NCBI GenBank assembly: GCA_964406605.1
Contig: CAYOSF010000013.1
Location: 39,248-103,247, forward strand
DNA: 64,000 nt
Origin: CAYOSF01 sp964406605
GTDB lineage: Bacteria > Chloroflexota > Dehalococcoidia > DSTF01 > RBG-16-68-14
Direction of reading: 5' to 3'
The notes beneath the pieces are model-generated. The model was not told the origin of the DNA. It made no database searches and saw only the letters and a list, made by a program, of their open reading frames with translations. The position numbers and the translations under genes were made by a program. Shown in pieces: positions 14,225 to 22,586 of this stretch. How positions within the stretch are numbered: position 1 is the stretch's first letter; each line of letters opens with the position of its first letter.

Positions 14225-17209
14225 ATGTGGAAGGTCGCACCGCCAGCGGCAATCGCGCTCATCGGACTTATCGCCTTCTTCGTGGGTGGCAGCTCGAAAC
14301 CCGCCACGGCGGGCATCATCCTGTCTCCCCCCGACGTCGACGAGCTTGAGATCAACGCCGAGATGGTGATTGACCTAGGACTCGCCGGGTTCGGCACGGA
14401 GGAGGTTTCACTGACAGGCAGCATGGCTATGGCCAGAGGCGAGCCTGTCGACGATGCGATCCCGATCGAGATCACCGAGCTCTCCTTGATCGGCACCAGC
14501 AGCCTGTTGGGGCCGGACACGCCGGTCGTGGTAACGCTGAACCCGTTAGCCCCAGACCCGCCCGGGGGACTGATCGGCCCACCAACCGACTTCCCTGCTG
14601 AAAGCTTCTTCGATGTCTTCTTTGACATCAAGATCGGAGAGTTCCAGCACTATACAGGTCTGCCCACGACGCTGACTTCGGTCGTCGACGGCGTGCCCGT
14701 GTTTGACTCCAAGTGGGTGTCCGGCCCCACCGAGAACCCGATCATCGACGCCACCAATCCGGACAACATTCCCGGCCTCCTTCTCGACACCAGCATCTGG
14801 GTCAAGCCGCCGCCCGCGAAGCTCTACTCCATCACCGTTCTCAAGCTGAATGACGACAACAACCTGCCGCTGCCCTTCTGGGAGATGAACCTCTTCGACG
14901 CTCCCGACTGCGCAGGCACGCCAATCGCTTCGTCCATGACGGACAGCGACGGATTCGTCGACTTCATCGGTCTGCCGCCCGGCATCTACTCCGTCCTGGA
15001 GAAGCAGCAGGCCGGCTGGAATCCAGTCACTGAGTCGTGCCAGACCGTCGAGGTGGGAAGCATCGTAACCGGAGCGGGAGATTTCGCAACCTGCCCCATC
15101 AGTGACCTCGACTTTCCGTTGCCCGGCTGCGACGAGTTCGACTCAGGGGCCCAGGTCAACGTCGAGATCAACGTCTCCGGCGAAACCGACACGCTCACGC
15201 TGAATGGACCGACCGTGATCGAGCGGAGCGCCGTCGGCGACGCCGACCAGAACGGTCTCGACGACGTACAGACCGAGATGGTCCAGCTCGATCTCAGCGG
15301 CGTCTCGCCGCTCCTCGGTCCGGTCGACGTCCACCTCTCCCCCGATCAACCTTCCTTGGGTGCTTTCGAGGAGCAAGAGGATCAGGTCAGGGGTGAGATG
15401 GACTTTCCGGCGGACAGCTTCTTCGATGTCTTCTTCGAGATCGATCTGCCGGCGGCCGGCCTGGTCCTCCACAACGAGGACCCGTTCAGGGTCGAGTGCA
15501 AGATCGATGAGGTCCCGCCCCTCCTCTGCCTCTACCAGCCGCCCGTCTCGGAGCCGATCGAGCTGGTCAACCCGGCAGGGGTGAAGATCGCCACGCTGGT
15601 CCACGGCGTGCACATCCCGCTGCCGCCCAATGAAGTGCTGATCGTCTTCCGCAACCAGCCAAAGACCGGCGAAACCCCGACTCCCACGGCCTCGCCCACG
15701 CCCACCTGGAAACCGCGTTCCATCCGCATCCTGAAGCTGAATGACGAGACAAACCAGCCCCTCCCCGGTTGGGAGATGAATCTCTTCATCGGCCCCGACT
15801 GTTCCGGCGGCGCCGTGGATAACACTGTCACCGATAGCGATGGCTTCGCAGAATTCGTCGGTCTGGGCCCGAACGTCTACTCTGTGCTGGAGAAGCCTCA
15901 ACCCGGCTGGAACGTCGTGGGCGACATCTGCCAAACGGTTGATCTGAGCGAAGCCGCCGCGGGAGACGCGGGCGACTTCGAGCCCTGCCCCGTCAACGAT
16001 CTCGACTTCCCGCTGCCGGGGTGCGACGAGTTCGACTCAGGCGCCCAGGTCAACGTCGAGATCAACCTCTCCGGAGAGACCTCGGCGGTAACGCTCAACG
16101 GACCCACCGTGATCGAGCGGAGCGCCGTCGGGGACGCCGACCAGGACGGCCTCGACGACGTCCAGACCGAGATCGTCCAGCTCGATCTGAGCGGCGTCTC
16201 ACCGCTGCTCGGTCAGGTCGATGTCCGCGTCTCGCCCAGCCAACCCTCCTTGGGCGCGTTCGAGGAGCAGGAGAATCAGGTCCGGGGTGAGATGGACTTC
16301 CCCGCGGACAGCTTCTTCGACGTCTTCTTCGAGATCGATCTGCCGGACCTCGATCTCACGCTCCACAATGAGGACCCCCTCCGACTGGAGTGCAAGATCG
16401 AAGGGGTCCCGCCTTTCCTCTGCCTGTACCAGCCGCCCGTCCCCGACCCAATCGAGCTGGTCAACCCGGCAGGGGTGAAGATCGCCAAGCTGGTGCACGG
16501 GGTGCACATCCCGCTGCCCCCCAATGAGGCGCTGGTCGTCTTCCGCAACGAGCCGAAGCGGCCGGGGGATTGCGAAAAGATGGACCAAGGGGTGGAGTTT
16601 CAGGATGAGCTGTGGGATCTCTGGTCCTGCCAGCCCGATAGTCCCTCTTTCTTGTTCAACCGGATCGACATCCACGTCGGGAAGGCGACCCAGGACCCCA
16701 AGCTGGACTTCGACAATCCGCCGCGTTTCGTCTGCGTCGATACCGGTGAGAAGGCGATTGGAGGCTTCAAGGATCACCTGAAGGACGTCAATGCGGACCC
16801 GCTGCTGCCCGATCACGAGGTATGGAGCGGCACATTCGTCGAAAAATGCCAGGGTGCGGTCGACGTCTATCTCCAACCCGCCGACCCGACGAATCACCCC
16901 GTCATCAAGGCCGTGTTCTTCGATAACCGGCCGCCGACACCCACTCCCACGCCCTCACCCACCTGGCCGGGCGTGCCAACGCCAACCGCCACCCCCACGT
17001 ATTCGCCAACGAACGACGGCGACGCAAACAAGGACGGCCTCACGAATGCGATCGACGCCGCCCTGGTCCTGCAATACGCAGCAGGTCTCACCGGCCTGCC
17101 GCCAAACTCGGACACGAACGAGGACGGCACAACGAACGCGATTGACGCGGCGCTGATCCTCCAGTACAGTGCGGGCCTGATAGGGGTCCTCCCCATACCC
17201 TCATCGTAG
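14225..17209 (+). CDS. Large secreted protein with SpaA/Cna-B-like repeats and C-terminal dockerin
   Basis: 994 residues from the ATG at 14225; the longer open frame overlaps the acetyltransferase. There is a signal peptide (about 5-28). The body holds three copies of a domain ending in DFPAE/DSFFDVFF, and two prealbumin/Cna-B-like beta modules (LKLNDDNNLPLPFWEMNLF, LKLNDETNQPLPGWEMNLF) with GxYSVLEK turns. A domain homologous to nothing I recognise, Pro/Thr linkers (TPTPTASPTPTW) and finally two dockerin type I EF-hand-like repeats (GDANKDGLTNAIDAALVLQ and DTNEDGTTNAIDAALILQ) complete it. Dockerins bind cohesins in a Ca-dependent way; a cohesin gene follows 180 bp later. Probably an extracellular structural or adhesive protein; no enzymatic motif seen. 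Confidence 0.88.
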   Translation: MWKVAPPAAIALIGLIAFFVGGSSKPATAGIILSPPDVDELEINAEMVIDLGLAGFGTEEVSLTGSMAMARGEPVDDAIPIEITELSLIGTSSLLGPDTPVVVTLNPLAPDPPGGLIGPPTDFPAESFFDVFFDIKIGEFQHYTGLPTTLTSVVDGVPVFDSKWVSGPTENPIIDATNPDNIPGLLLDTSIWVKPPPAKLYSITVLKLNDDNNLPLPFWEMNLFDAPDCAGTPIASSMTDSDGFVDFIGLPPGIYSVLEKQQAGWNPVTESCQTVEVGSIVTGAGDFATCPISDLDFPLPGCDEFDSGAQVNVEINVSGETDTLTLNGPTVIERSAVGDADQNGLDDVQTEMVQLDLSGVSPLLGPVDVHLSPDQPSLGAFEEQEDQVRGEMDFPADSFFDVFFEIDLPAAGLVLHNEDPFRVECKIDEVPPLLCLYQPPVSEPIELVNPAGVKIATLVHGVHIPLPPNEVLIVFRNQPKTGETPTPTASPTPTWKPRSIRILKLNDETNQPLPGWEMNLFIGPDCSGGAVDNTVTDSDGFAEFVGLGPNVYSVLEKPQPGWNVVGDICQTVDLSEAAAGDAGDFEPCPVNDLDFPLPGCDEFDSGAQVNVEINLSGETSAVTLNGPTVIERSAVGDADQDGLDDVQTEIVQLDLSGVSPLLGQVDVRVSPSQPSLGAFEEQENQVRGEMDFPADSFFDVFFEIDLPDLDLTLHNEDPLRLECKIEGVPPFLCLYQPPVPDPIELVNPAGVKIAKLVHGVHIPLPPNEALVVFRNEPKRPGDCEKMDQGVEFQDELWDLWSCQPDSPSFLFNRIDIHVGKATQDPKLDFDNPPRFVCVDTGEKAIGGFKDHLKDVNADPLLPDHEVWSGTFVEKCQGAVDVYLQPADPTNHPVIKAVFFDNRPPTPTPTPSPTWPGVPTPTATPTYSPTNDGDANKDGLTNAIDAALVLQYAAGLTGLPPNSDTNEDGTTNAIDAALILQYSAGLIGVLPIPSS
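14828..16560 (+). repeat. Long internal tandem duplication in the dockerin gene
   Basis: Copy A 14828-15655 and copy B 15719-16560 align over their whole length with an offset of 891-894 bp (the change reflects a one-codon indel), encoding about 280 residues each. Similarity is visible at DNA level, for example around 15287 and 16181. A third, partial and older copy of the SFFDVFF module lies at about 14460-14650. Confidence 0.85.
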
Positions 17210-17213
17210 TGAT

Positions 17214-17285
17214 GTAGACGAAAATGTGAACAACGCCATGAACACCGCTGATGCGGCGCTCATGTTCCGGTTGGGGCGGGCCTGA
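17214..17285 (+). pseudogene. Decayed dockerin repeat fragment
   Basis: Translated in its own frame this reads DENVNNAMNTADAALMF and ends at TGA. It resembles the dockerin unit DTNEDGTTNAIDAALIL of the gene ending 5 bp earlier, but is out of frame with it. It looks like a lost extra dockerin repeat. A GGCCTG-ATAC-CAGGCC hairpin follows (17279-17294). Confidence 0.5.
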
Positions 17286-17388
17286 TACCAGGCCTGCCGG
17301 TGTAGGCGAGCGTCCGAACCGGAGCGTCAACTCCGCGACGGCGAAATCGCCTGGAAGAAGTCTGAAGACAGGAAAGGACGGAAAGGCA

Positions 17389-18093
17389 ATGAAGGGAAGC
17401 AGGAACGGATTGGGTCGTGGCCTCGTGGTCGCCGCGGCAGTGGCCCTGGCGGTCGGCGTGGGTTTGCTCGCTTCGATGCAGGTCTCAGCCGCGTCCGGCA
17501 CGGCCAGCATCGAATCGATAACGGTCGCACCGGGAGAGCAGGGCTCAGCAGATGTGGAATCGCTGGGCGTCACGTCGCCCGGTCTGGGCGCATGGGAGAT
17601 AGACGTCGTCTACGATCCGGCCGTGATCACGGCCGTCTCCTGCACCCCGCAGTCAGGCAGCGTCTGCAACGCCAATTTCGCGTCGAACACCGTGCGAATC
17701 ACCGGGGCTAGCGCCAGCGGCCTGGTGGGCGACGCCACGCTTACCAGCATCACCTTCGAATGCGACGGCGAGGGCTACAGCGCGCTCTCTCTCAACGTGG
17801 ACGTGTTTGCGGACGCCACGGTGGGAGAACCGCAGCCCATAGGTCACCAGGTACAGAACGGCGCCGTCACCTGCGCCACCGTGGAACCGCCTGTTAACCC
17901 ATCGCCGGGTGCTCCGACGGAGGAGGGGGCGGCACCCACGGCAACCGAGGCGGCGGTGACCGGTCTTCCGTCATCCGGGACAGGAGGAGCAGACGGCGGG
18001 GCGCTGAACTGGCTCATCCCAGCCTCGGCTTGTGCAGCCCTGGCAGCCATGGTCGGCCTTGGCGCGCTGCGCTTGCGCCGCCGCCGCGCCTAA
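17389..18093 (+). CDS. Cohesin-domain protein with C-terminal cell-surface anchor
   Basis: 234 residues from the ATG at 17389 (GGAAAGG upstream). Signal peptide about 7-34. Residues about 38-165 form a cohesin-like jelly roll: SIESITVAPGEQGSADVES, LGAWEIDVVYDPAVITAVSC, VRITGASASGLVGDATLTSITFEC and the final NGAVTC strand. A Pro/Thr/Ala linker follows, then LPSSG, a hydrophobic helix and RLRRRRA, which resembles an LPxTG sorting signal. The protein would display one cohesin on the cell surface and capture dockerin-bearing proteins, such as its upstream neighbour and the hydrolase at 51606. No sortase is in the window; simple membrane anchoring is the alternative. Confidence 0.8.
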   Translation: MKGSRNGLGRGLVVAAAVALAVGVGLLASMQVSAASGTASIESITVAPGEQGSADVESLGVTSPGLGAWEIDVVYDPAVITAVSCTPQSGSVCNANFASNTVRITGASASGLVGDATLTSITFECDGEGYSALSLNVDVFADATVGEPQPIGHQVQNGAVTCATVEPPVNPSPGAPTEEGAAPTATEAAVTGLPSSGTGGADGGALNWLIPASACAALAAMVGLGALRLRRRRA

Positions 18094-18159
18094 CGAGCGA
18101 CCGCGCGCTCGGAAACGGAGGGCCGCAGAAGAGGGCCGGGCAACGGCCCCAGGGCCGCG

Positions 18160-18237
18160 GCATTGTTGGCCGGCTTGGCACTAGACGCGGCCCTGATCCT
18201 CCAGATAGACGCGGGGCTCTGGACGGCGGCGGCCTAG
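18160..18237 (+). pseudogene. Second decayed dockerin fragment
   Basis: The reading DAALILQIDAGL followed by a stop (TAG 18235-18237) matches the second helix of the dockerin repeats in the upstream gene (DAALILQYSAGL). No start codon or EF-hand loop remains. It occupies part of the 360-bp stretch between the cohesin gene and tenA; the rest holds only the terminator below. Confidence 0.5.
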
Positions 18238-18267
18238 AGCTTCCACTGGGCTAGTAAGCTACGGGTT

Positions 18268-18300
18268 AGGGCGCCGTGCCGGACCGGTGCGGCGCCCTTT
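18268..18300 (+). terminator. Rho-independent-like terminator after cohesin gene
   Basis: Stem AGGGCGCCG (18268-18276) / CGGCGCCCT (18290-18298) with a self-complementary GCCGG/CCGGT loop, ending in TTT. It closes the dockerin-cohesin region. Confidence 0.6.
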
Positions 18301-18453
18301 CATATCGGGTCGTCCGAGCGAACATGGCGCCATTCCGCCGCCGTTGTAGAACGGCTCCCGTCGAGCGGGCCAGCGGCGAGCGGCAAGCGGTATCATGGCG
18401 ATGAGCGGCAGAGGCAGAGTCCAGCACACCCGCCAGGAGCAGCACGTACCTAG

Positions 18454-19125
18454 ATGTCTGTGACCAACGCCCAAGAGCTAACGGCTGAGATACGAGCGCA
18501 GCTCAAGACCATCGAGGAGGAGCTGTTCTCGCACCCCTACCTGACGGCCTTGGAGGCGAGGAGCATCCCTCAGGCACGGCTCCGTCTCTTCGCAAGCGAG
18601 CAGTACCACGTCATCAACTCTGACCTGCGCAGCGTTGCCCTGCTGCTGAGCCGCCACGTCCACCTCCCCAGCCGGGACTATCTGCTCGGGACGCTGCAGG
18701 GAGAGGCGGCGGCGCAAGACGCGCTCCTCGCCCTCGCGCGGTCACTGGAGATGACCGAGGCGGACCTCCAGGCCTATGAGCCCCTTCCCGGCTGTCAGGC
18801 GTATCCCGCGTACGTAAGCTGGCTGGCCGTCTACGGGTCCGACGCCGACTTCGCGGCGGCCTTCCTGGTCAATCTTCCCGCCTGGGGCGCCAACTGCGGC
18901 CGGATGTCCGCGGCGCTCAAGGCGCGCTATGGCTTCGCCCCGGACGGCGTGGCTTTCCTGGACCAGTTCGCCGCCCCCGCGCCGGAGTTCGAGACGGACT
19001 CCCTCCGGGTGATCCAGGACGGCCTCGACCGCGGCCTCGATCCCCAGGACATGCGTCGCGCCGCCCGACTCGTCCAGGCCTACGAGCTGATGTTCTGGGA
19101 CACGCTGTACCAGGCTTCTCAGTAG
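18454..19125 (+). CDS. TenA/PqqC-like (heme-oxygenase fold) protein
   Basis: 223 residues, all-alpha, TENA/THI-4-like. Recognisable elements are LFASEQYHVINSDLRSVALLLSR near the start and AYELMFWDTLYQ at the end, equivalent to the metal or substrate-facing helices of the family. The usual TenA catalytic cysteine is replaced by an alanine-tryptophan region (VNLPAWGANCGRM), so classical thiaminase II activity is doubtful. It is separated by one base from a canonical TenA gene and is likely translated with it. The two may form a hetero-oligomer or act on related thiamine degradation products; this is inference. Confidence 0.75.
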   Translation: MSVTNAQELTAEIRAQLKTIEEELFSHPYLTALEARSIPQARLRLFASEQYHVINSDLRSVALLLSRHVHLPSRDYLLGTLQGEAAAQDALLALARSLEMTEADLQAYEPLPGCQAYPAYVSWLAVYGSDADFAAAFLVNLPAWGANCGRMSAALKARYGFAPDGVAFLDQFAAPAPEFETDSLRVIQDGLDRGLDPQDMRRAARLVQAYELMFWDTLYQASQ

Positions 19126-19126
19126 C

Positions 19127-19888
19127 ATGGCCGAGCGCTTCACCGACCGACTCCGCCGCCTCGCCCAGCCCGTATGGGAAGCCGAGCACAGCCATCCCTT
19201 CGTTCGCGGCATAGGAGAGGGCACACTGGACATCGAGAAGTTCAAGTTCTGGGTACGGCAGGACTACCTCTTCCTCATCGACTACGCCCGCGCGCTTGCG
19301 CTGGCCGCCGCCCGCGCCCCAGACCTGGAGACGATGCGACGCTTCAGCGACCTCGCGGACTCTACCCTCACCGTGGAGATGGACCTGCATCGATCGTACG
19401 CTGCGGAGTTCGGCATCCGGCCCGAGGAACTCGAGACCGAGGTGAAGGCGCCGACCACTCGCGGATACACGGACTTCTTGCTGCGGACGGCGGCGGTTGA
19501 GGGGTTCCCGGAGCTGACTTGCGCCCTCCTGCCCTGCATGTGGGGCTTCTCCGAAATCGGTCGGAGACTGGCGCAGGGCGCCCGACCGTCAGATCAACGC
19601 TACGCCAAGTGGATCGACATGTACGCCTCGACCGAGTTCGCCGAACTGGCCGCCTGGTGCCGCGACCTGGTCGACCGGACGGCCGCCGGCCTGCCGGGGG
19701 AGACGTTGCGCCGTATGGAGGAAGCCTTTCTCACCTCCAGCCGGTACGAGTACCTGTTCTGGGAGATGGCATGGCGGGAGGAGCGCTGGCCCGTCGAGCG
19801 AATGAAGAGCGGGACTGCCGGCAGGCCGTGCGGCTCCGTGCCGGGCGCCCTGCGCCGCGGCCATTTCTCCAAGATCAACGCCGCTTAG
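19127..19888 (+). CDS. tenA: TenA-family aminopyrimidine aminohydrolase (thiaminase II)
   Basis: 253 residues. Key family residues are in place: D46 in FWVRQDYLFLIDYARA, the nucleophile C137 in LLPCMWGFSEIG, and the acidic residue in EYLFWEMAW near the C-terminus. TenA hydrolyses 4-amino-5-aminomethyl-2-methylpyrimidine to hydroxymethylpyrimidine for thiamine salvage. Thiamine diphosphate is the cofactor of the acyl-CoA lyase encoded 4 kb downstream. About 25 residues at the C-terminus (KSGTAGRPCGS and onward) exceed the family norm. No TPP riboswitch could be found upstream of the pair. Confidence 0.85.
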   Translation: MAERFTDRLRRLAQPVWEAEHSHPFVRGIGEGTLDIEKFKFWVRQDYLFLIDYARALALAAARAPDLETMRRFSDLADSTLTVEMDLHRSYAAEFGIRPEELETEVKAPTTRGYTDFLLRTAAVEGFPELTCALLPCMWGFSEIGRRLAQGARPSDQRYAKWIDMYASTEFAELAAWCRDLVDRTAAGLPGETLRRMEEAFLTSSRYEYLFWEMAWREERWPVERMKSGTAGRPCGSVPGALRRGHFSKINAA

Positions 19889-19889
19889 G

Positions 19890-19917
19890 TTGACACCCAG
19901 CGTGCTTCCAGTAGAAT
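19890..19917 (+). promoter_or_regulatory. Promoter of the CoA-transferase pair
   Basis: TTGACA (19890-19895), 16-bp spacer, TAGAAT (19912-19917), starting 1 bp after the tenA stop. The ATG at 19931 is 13 bp after the -10, so the transcript would be nearly leaderless. Confidence 0.6.
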
Positions 19918-19930
19918 CAGCCGTAGCGCC

Positions 19931-21232
19931 ATGCCCGAAGAAACGCCAACGGCCCTCGGCGATATCCGCGTCCTTGACCTGACGGGCGAGATGGGAGGGT
20001 ACTGCGGAAAGCTGCTCGCCGACCTGGGCGCCGACGTGATCAAGATCGAGCCGCCCGGGGGCGATCCCGCGCGGAACGTCGGTCCCTTCTACCATGACGA
20101 GGCCGGCCCGGAGAAGAGCCTGTACTTCTTCAATCTCAACACCAACAAGCGGGGCATCACCCTCAACCTGGATAGCCCCGGAGGCTATGAGGTGTTCCAG
20201 AAGCTGGTGCCGACCGCCGACATCATCGTCGAGTCGTTTCCGCCCGGCCACCTCGAAGGACTGGGTTCCGGCTACGAGGCCCTTCAGGCGCTGCGACCGG
20301 ATATCATCCTCACCTCCATCTCGGGTTTCGGCAGTTGGGGCCCGCACGCGGACTACCTGGCGCCGGACATCCTGGGACCGGCCATGGCCGGCATCATGTG
20401 GCTGGCGGGTGACCCCGAGGACCCACCCAACCTGCCGTTCGGCTATCAGGGCTACCTGTCCGCCTCCATCCAGGCCGCCGGCGGCACCATGATGGCCCTC
20501 TACCATCGAGATGTGACGGGCGAGGGACAGCACGTTGAGGTCTCCATGCAGGAAGCGATGCTCATCGCTCAAGAGACGGCAATGCAGGCCTACGACCTGA
20601 ACAAGGACATCGGAAAGACGGTCCGCAACCGTGTAGGAACGCGCAGCGCCCTGCCCATCGTCGTGCCCGGTATGGGACCGTACGAGGCGAGCGACGGCTG
20701 GGTCTGGGGGTACATGGGAGCGCCCGGCGGCGCCCCTTGGCCGGACCTTCTGAGCTGGATGGAAAGGGAGGGGAAGGCAGAGGATCTGGCCGAAGAACCC
20801 TACCACTCCGTCATCGAGCAGTTGAACCTGCCTTTCTTGACCGCCCTGGTGCTGAGCGCCGACGAGCAGAAGAAGCACGGCCCCGCTCTGGCACACATCG
20901 ATGAGGTGCTGACGCGGTTCTTCGCCGGCAAGACCAAGTGGGAGCTGTACGAGCAGGCGCAGAGGAACCGGCTGCTCATCGGTATCGCCAGCACGCCCGA
21001 AGACCTGGCGAAGAGCCCGCAACTGAACGCCCGGGACTGGTTCGAGGAGATCGAGCACCCGGAACTGGGCGACACGCTACGGTACCCGGGCCCGCCCTAC
21101 CGGCTCTCCGAGACCCCATGGCGCGTCGACCGCCGGGCGCCGCTGCTGGGCGAGCACAACGCTGAGGTTCTCAGCGAACTGGGCTACACGGGAGACGAAA
21201 AGGAGGCGCTCTTCAGCTCCGGCGCGATGTAA
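19931..21232 (+). CDS. CaiB/BaiF-type (class III) CoA-transferase, first copy
   Basis: 433 residues, typical of the family. The N-terminal VLDLTGEMGGYCGKLLADLGADVIKIEPP is the CoA-binding Rossmann part. The catalytic aspartate region reads YLAPDILGPAMAGIMWLAG. GVTLN/NKRGITLNL and GQHVEVSMQEAM are conserved as well. Class III enzymes move CoA between carboxylic acids (formyl-CoA:oxalate, carnitine, benzylsuccinate and similar). The next gene, 21 bp away, is a second member, which is the arrangement of hetero-oligomeric CoA-transferases such as BbsEF. A thiamine-diphosphate 2-hydroxyacyl-CoA lyase lies 2.5 kb on, suggesting activation of a 2-hydroxy acid or oxalate-like acid. Confidence 0.9.
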   Translation: MPEETPTALGDIRVLDLTGEMGGYCGKLLADLGADVIKIEPPGGDPARNVGPFYHDEAGPEKSLYFFNLNTNKRGITLNLDSPGGYEVFQKLVPTADIIVESFPPGHLEGLGSGYEALQALRPDIILTSISGFGSWGPHADYLAPDILGPAMAGIMWLAGDPEDPPNLPFGYQGYLSASIQAAGGTMMALYHRDVTGEGQHVEVSMQEAMLIAQETAMQAYDLNKDIGKTVRNRVGTRSALPIVVPGMGPYEASDGWVWGYMGAPGGAPWPDLLSWMEREGKAEDLAEEPYHSVIEQLNLPFLTALVLSADEQKKHGPALAHIDEVLTRFFAGKTKWELYEQAQRNRLLIGIASTPEDLAKSPQLNARDWFEEIEHPELGDTLRYPGPPYRLSETPWRVDRRAPLLGEHNAEVLSELGYTGDEKEALFSSGAM

Positions 21233-21253
21233 GCGGGGCAGAGGCACCAACGC

Positions 21254-22519
21254 ATGACACCGAACAACGGCCCGCTACCCCTCACCGGCATCAACGTCGC
21301 CGACTTCTCGTGGTTCGCCGCGGGCCCGATCTGCTCCGAGGTGATGGGCACCCACGGCGCGACCGTCGTCCGGGTGGAGTCGGAGACCCACATGGACGGT
21401 CTGCGCGGCGTTGGACCGTTCCCGCCCGGCAAGATGAGCTACAACGTGAGCGGCTACTACAACAACTACAACGCGAACAAACTGAACGTCACCATCAACC
21501 TGACGACCGAAAAGGGTCGCGACCTGGCCAAGCGGCTGGTGGCCTGGGCCGATGTCTTCATCTCGAACATGACGCCTCGCGCCGTGGAAGGATGGGGGCT
21601 CACCTACGATGAGCTGGTCAAAGTCAAGCCGGACATCATCGGCGTCTACCAGCCGATGCAGGGCTACGACGGCCCCCACCGCGACTTCCTCGGCTTCGGC
21701 GCCGTGCTGACGCCGATCACGGGCTTCAGCCATCTCACCGGGTTCCCCCACCGGCCGCCCATCGGCCTCGGCACCAACTATCCGGACTACGTCATCAACC
21801 CCATCCACACGCTCACGGCCGTGCTGGCCGCACTGCGCTACCGGCGGCGCACCGGGAAAGGCCAGCGCATCGAGCTGGCCCAGCTCGAATCGAGCGTCGC
21901 CGCCCTCGCCCCCGCGCTCATGGACTACACGGTGAACGGGCGGGTGCGCACGCGGGCGGGCAACCGGATCGCGCACGCCGCGCCGCATGGCGCCTTTCGG
22001 TGCCACACGATCAAGATCCCGACACCCTTCGGCGAGCAGGACGAGCAGCGCTGGTGCGTCATCGCCTGCTTCAACGACGAGCAGTGGGCATCTCTGCGCG
22101 CCGTCATGGGCGATCCCGAATGGGCCCGCGACGAGCGCTTCGCTACCCTGGCGGCGCGCAAGGAGCACGAGGACGATCTGGAGCGGCAGATCGAGGAGTG
22201 GACGCTGCCGCGATCACCCGAGGAGATAATGGAGACACTCCAGTCGGCCGGCGTACCGGCGGGCGTCGTCCAGAACGCGCGCGATTGCCTGGAGAACGAC
22301 CCTCACCTGCGTGAGCGCGACTATTATGTCTACTTAGATCACCCCGAAGCGGGACACACCGCATACGACGGCCCCGGCTTCCGGCTCAGCCGCACACCGG
22401 CGCAGTACCGCACCCCCGCCGCCTGCCTGGGCGAGCACACCCACCAGGTGTGCAAGGAGATCCTCCGCCTCTCCGACGACGAGATCGCGGACCTCATGGT
22501 GGAGGAAGCCCTCCGCTAG
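21254..22519 (+). CDS. CaiB/BaiF-type (class III) CoA-transferase, second copy
   Basis: 421 residues. VADFSWFAAGPICSEVMGTHGATVVRVE begins the protein, followed by NANKLNVTINLTTEKG, GFGAVLTPITGFSHLTG in the position of the catalytic-Asp segment, and GKGQRIELAQLESSVAAL. The aspartate usually found in that segment (YxxxDxxxQA) is not obvious here; the region reads HRDFLGFGAVLTP, so the Asp of HRDF may serve. It lies 21 bp after the first CoA-transferase and probably forms an operon and perhaps a complex with it. Substrate unknown. Confidence 0.87.
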   Translation: MTPNNGPLPLTGINVADFSWFAAGPICSEVMGTHGATVVRVESETHMDGLRGVGPFPPGKMSYNVSGYYNNYNANKLNVTINLTTEKGRDLAKRLVAWADVFISNMTPRAVEGWGLTYDELVKVKPDIIGVYQPMQGYDGPHRDFLGFGAVLTPITGFSHLTGFPHRPPIGLGTNYPDYVINPIHTLTAVLAALRYRRRTGKGQRIELAQLESSVAALAPALMDYTVNGRVRTRAGNRIAHAAPHGAFRCHTIKIPTPFGEQDEQRWCVIACFNDEQWASLRAVMGDPEWARDERFATLAARKEHEDDLERQIEEWTLPRSPEEIMETLQSAGVPAGVVQNARDCLENDPHLRERDYYVYLDHPEAGHTAYDGPGFRLSRTPAQYRTPAACLGEHTHQVCKEILRLSDDEIADLMVEEALR

Positions 22520-22586
22520 GCCGGCAGCAGCCCCCTCCAGAACTACAGGCTTCCTGAAAGGAACGTTGTTGCGGGCGTCTGAGGCG

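Noticed and set aside
18301..18453. Possible TPP riboswitch before the TenA-family genes
   Set aside because: The THI box blocks (CUGAGA, GGGUGC-type) are absent.
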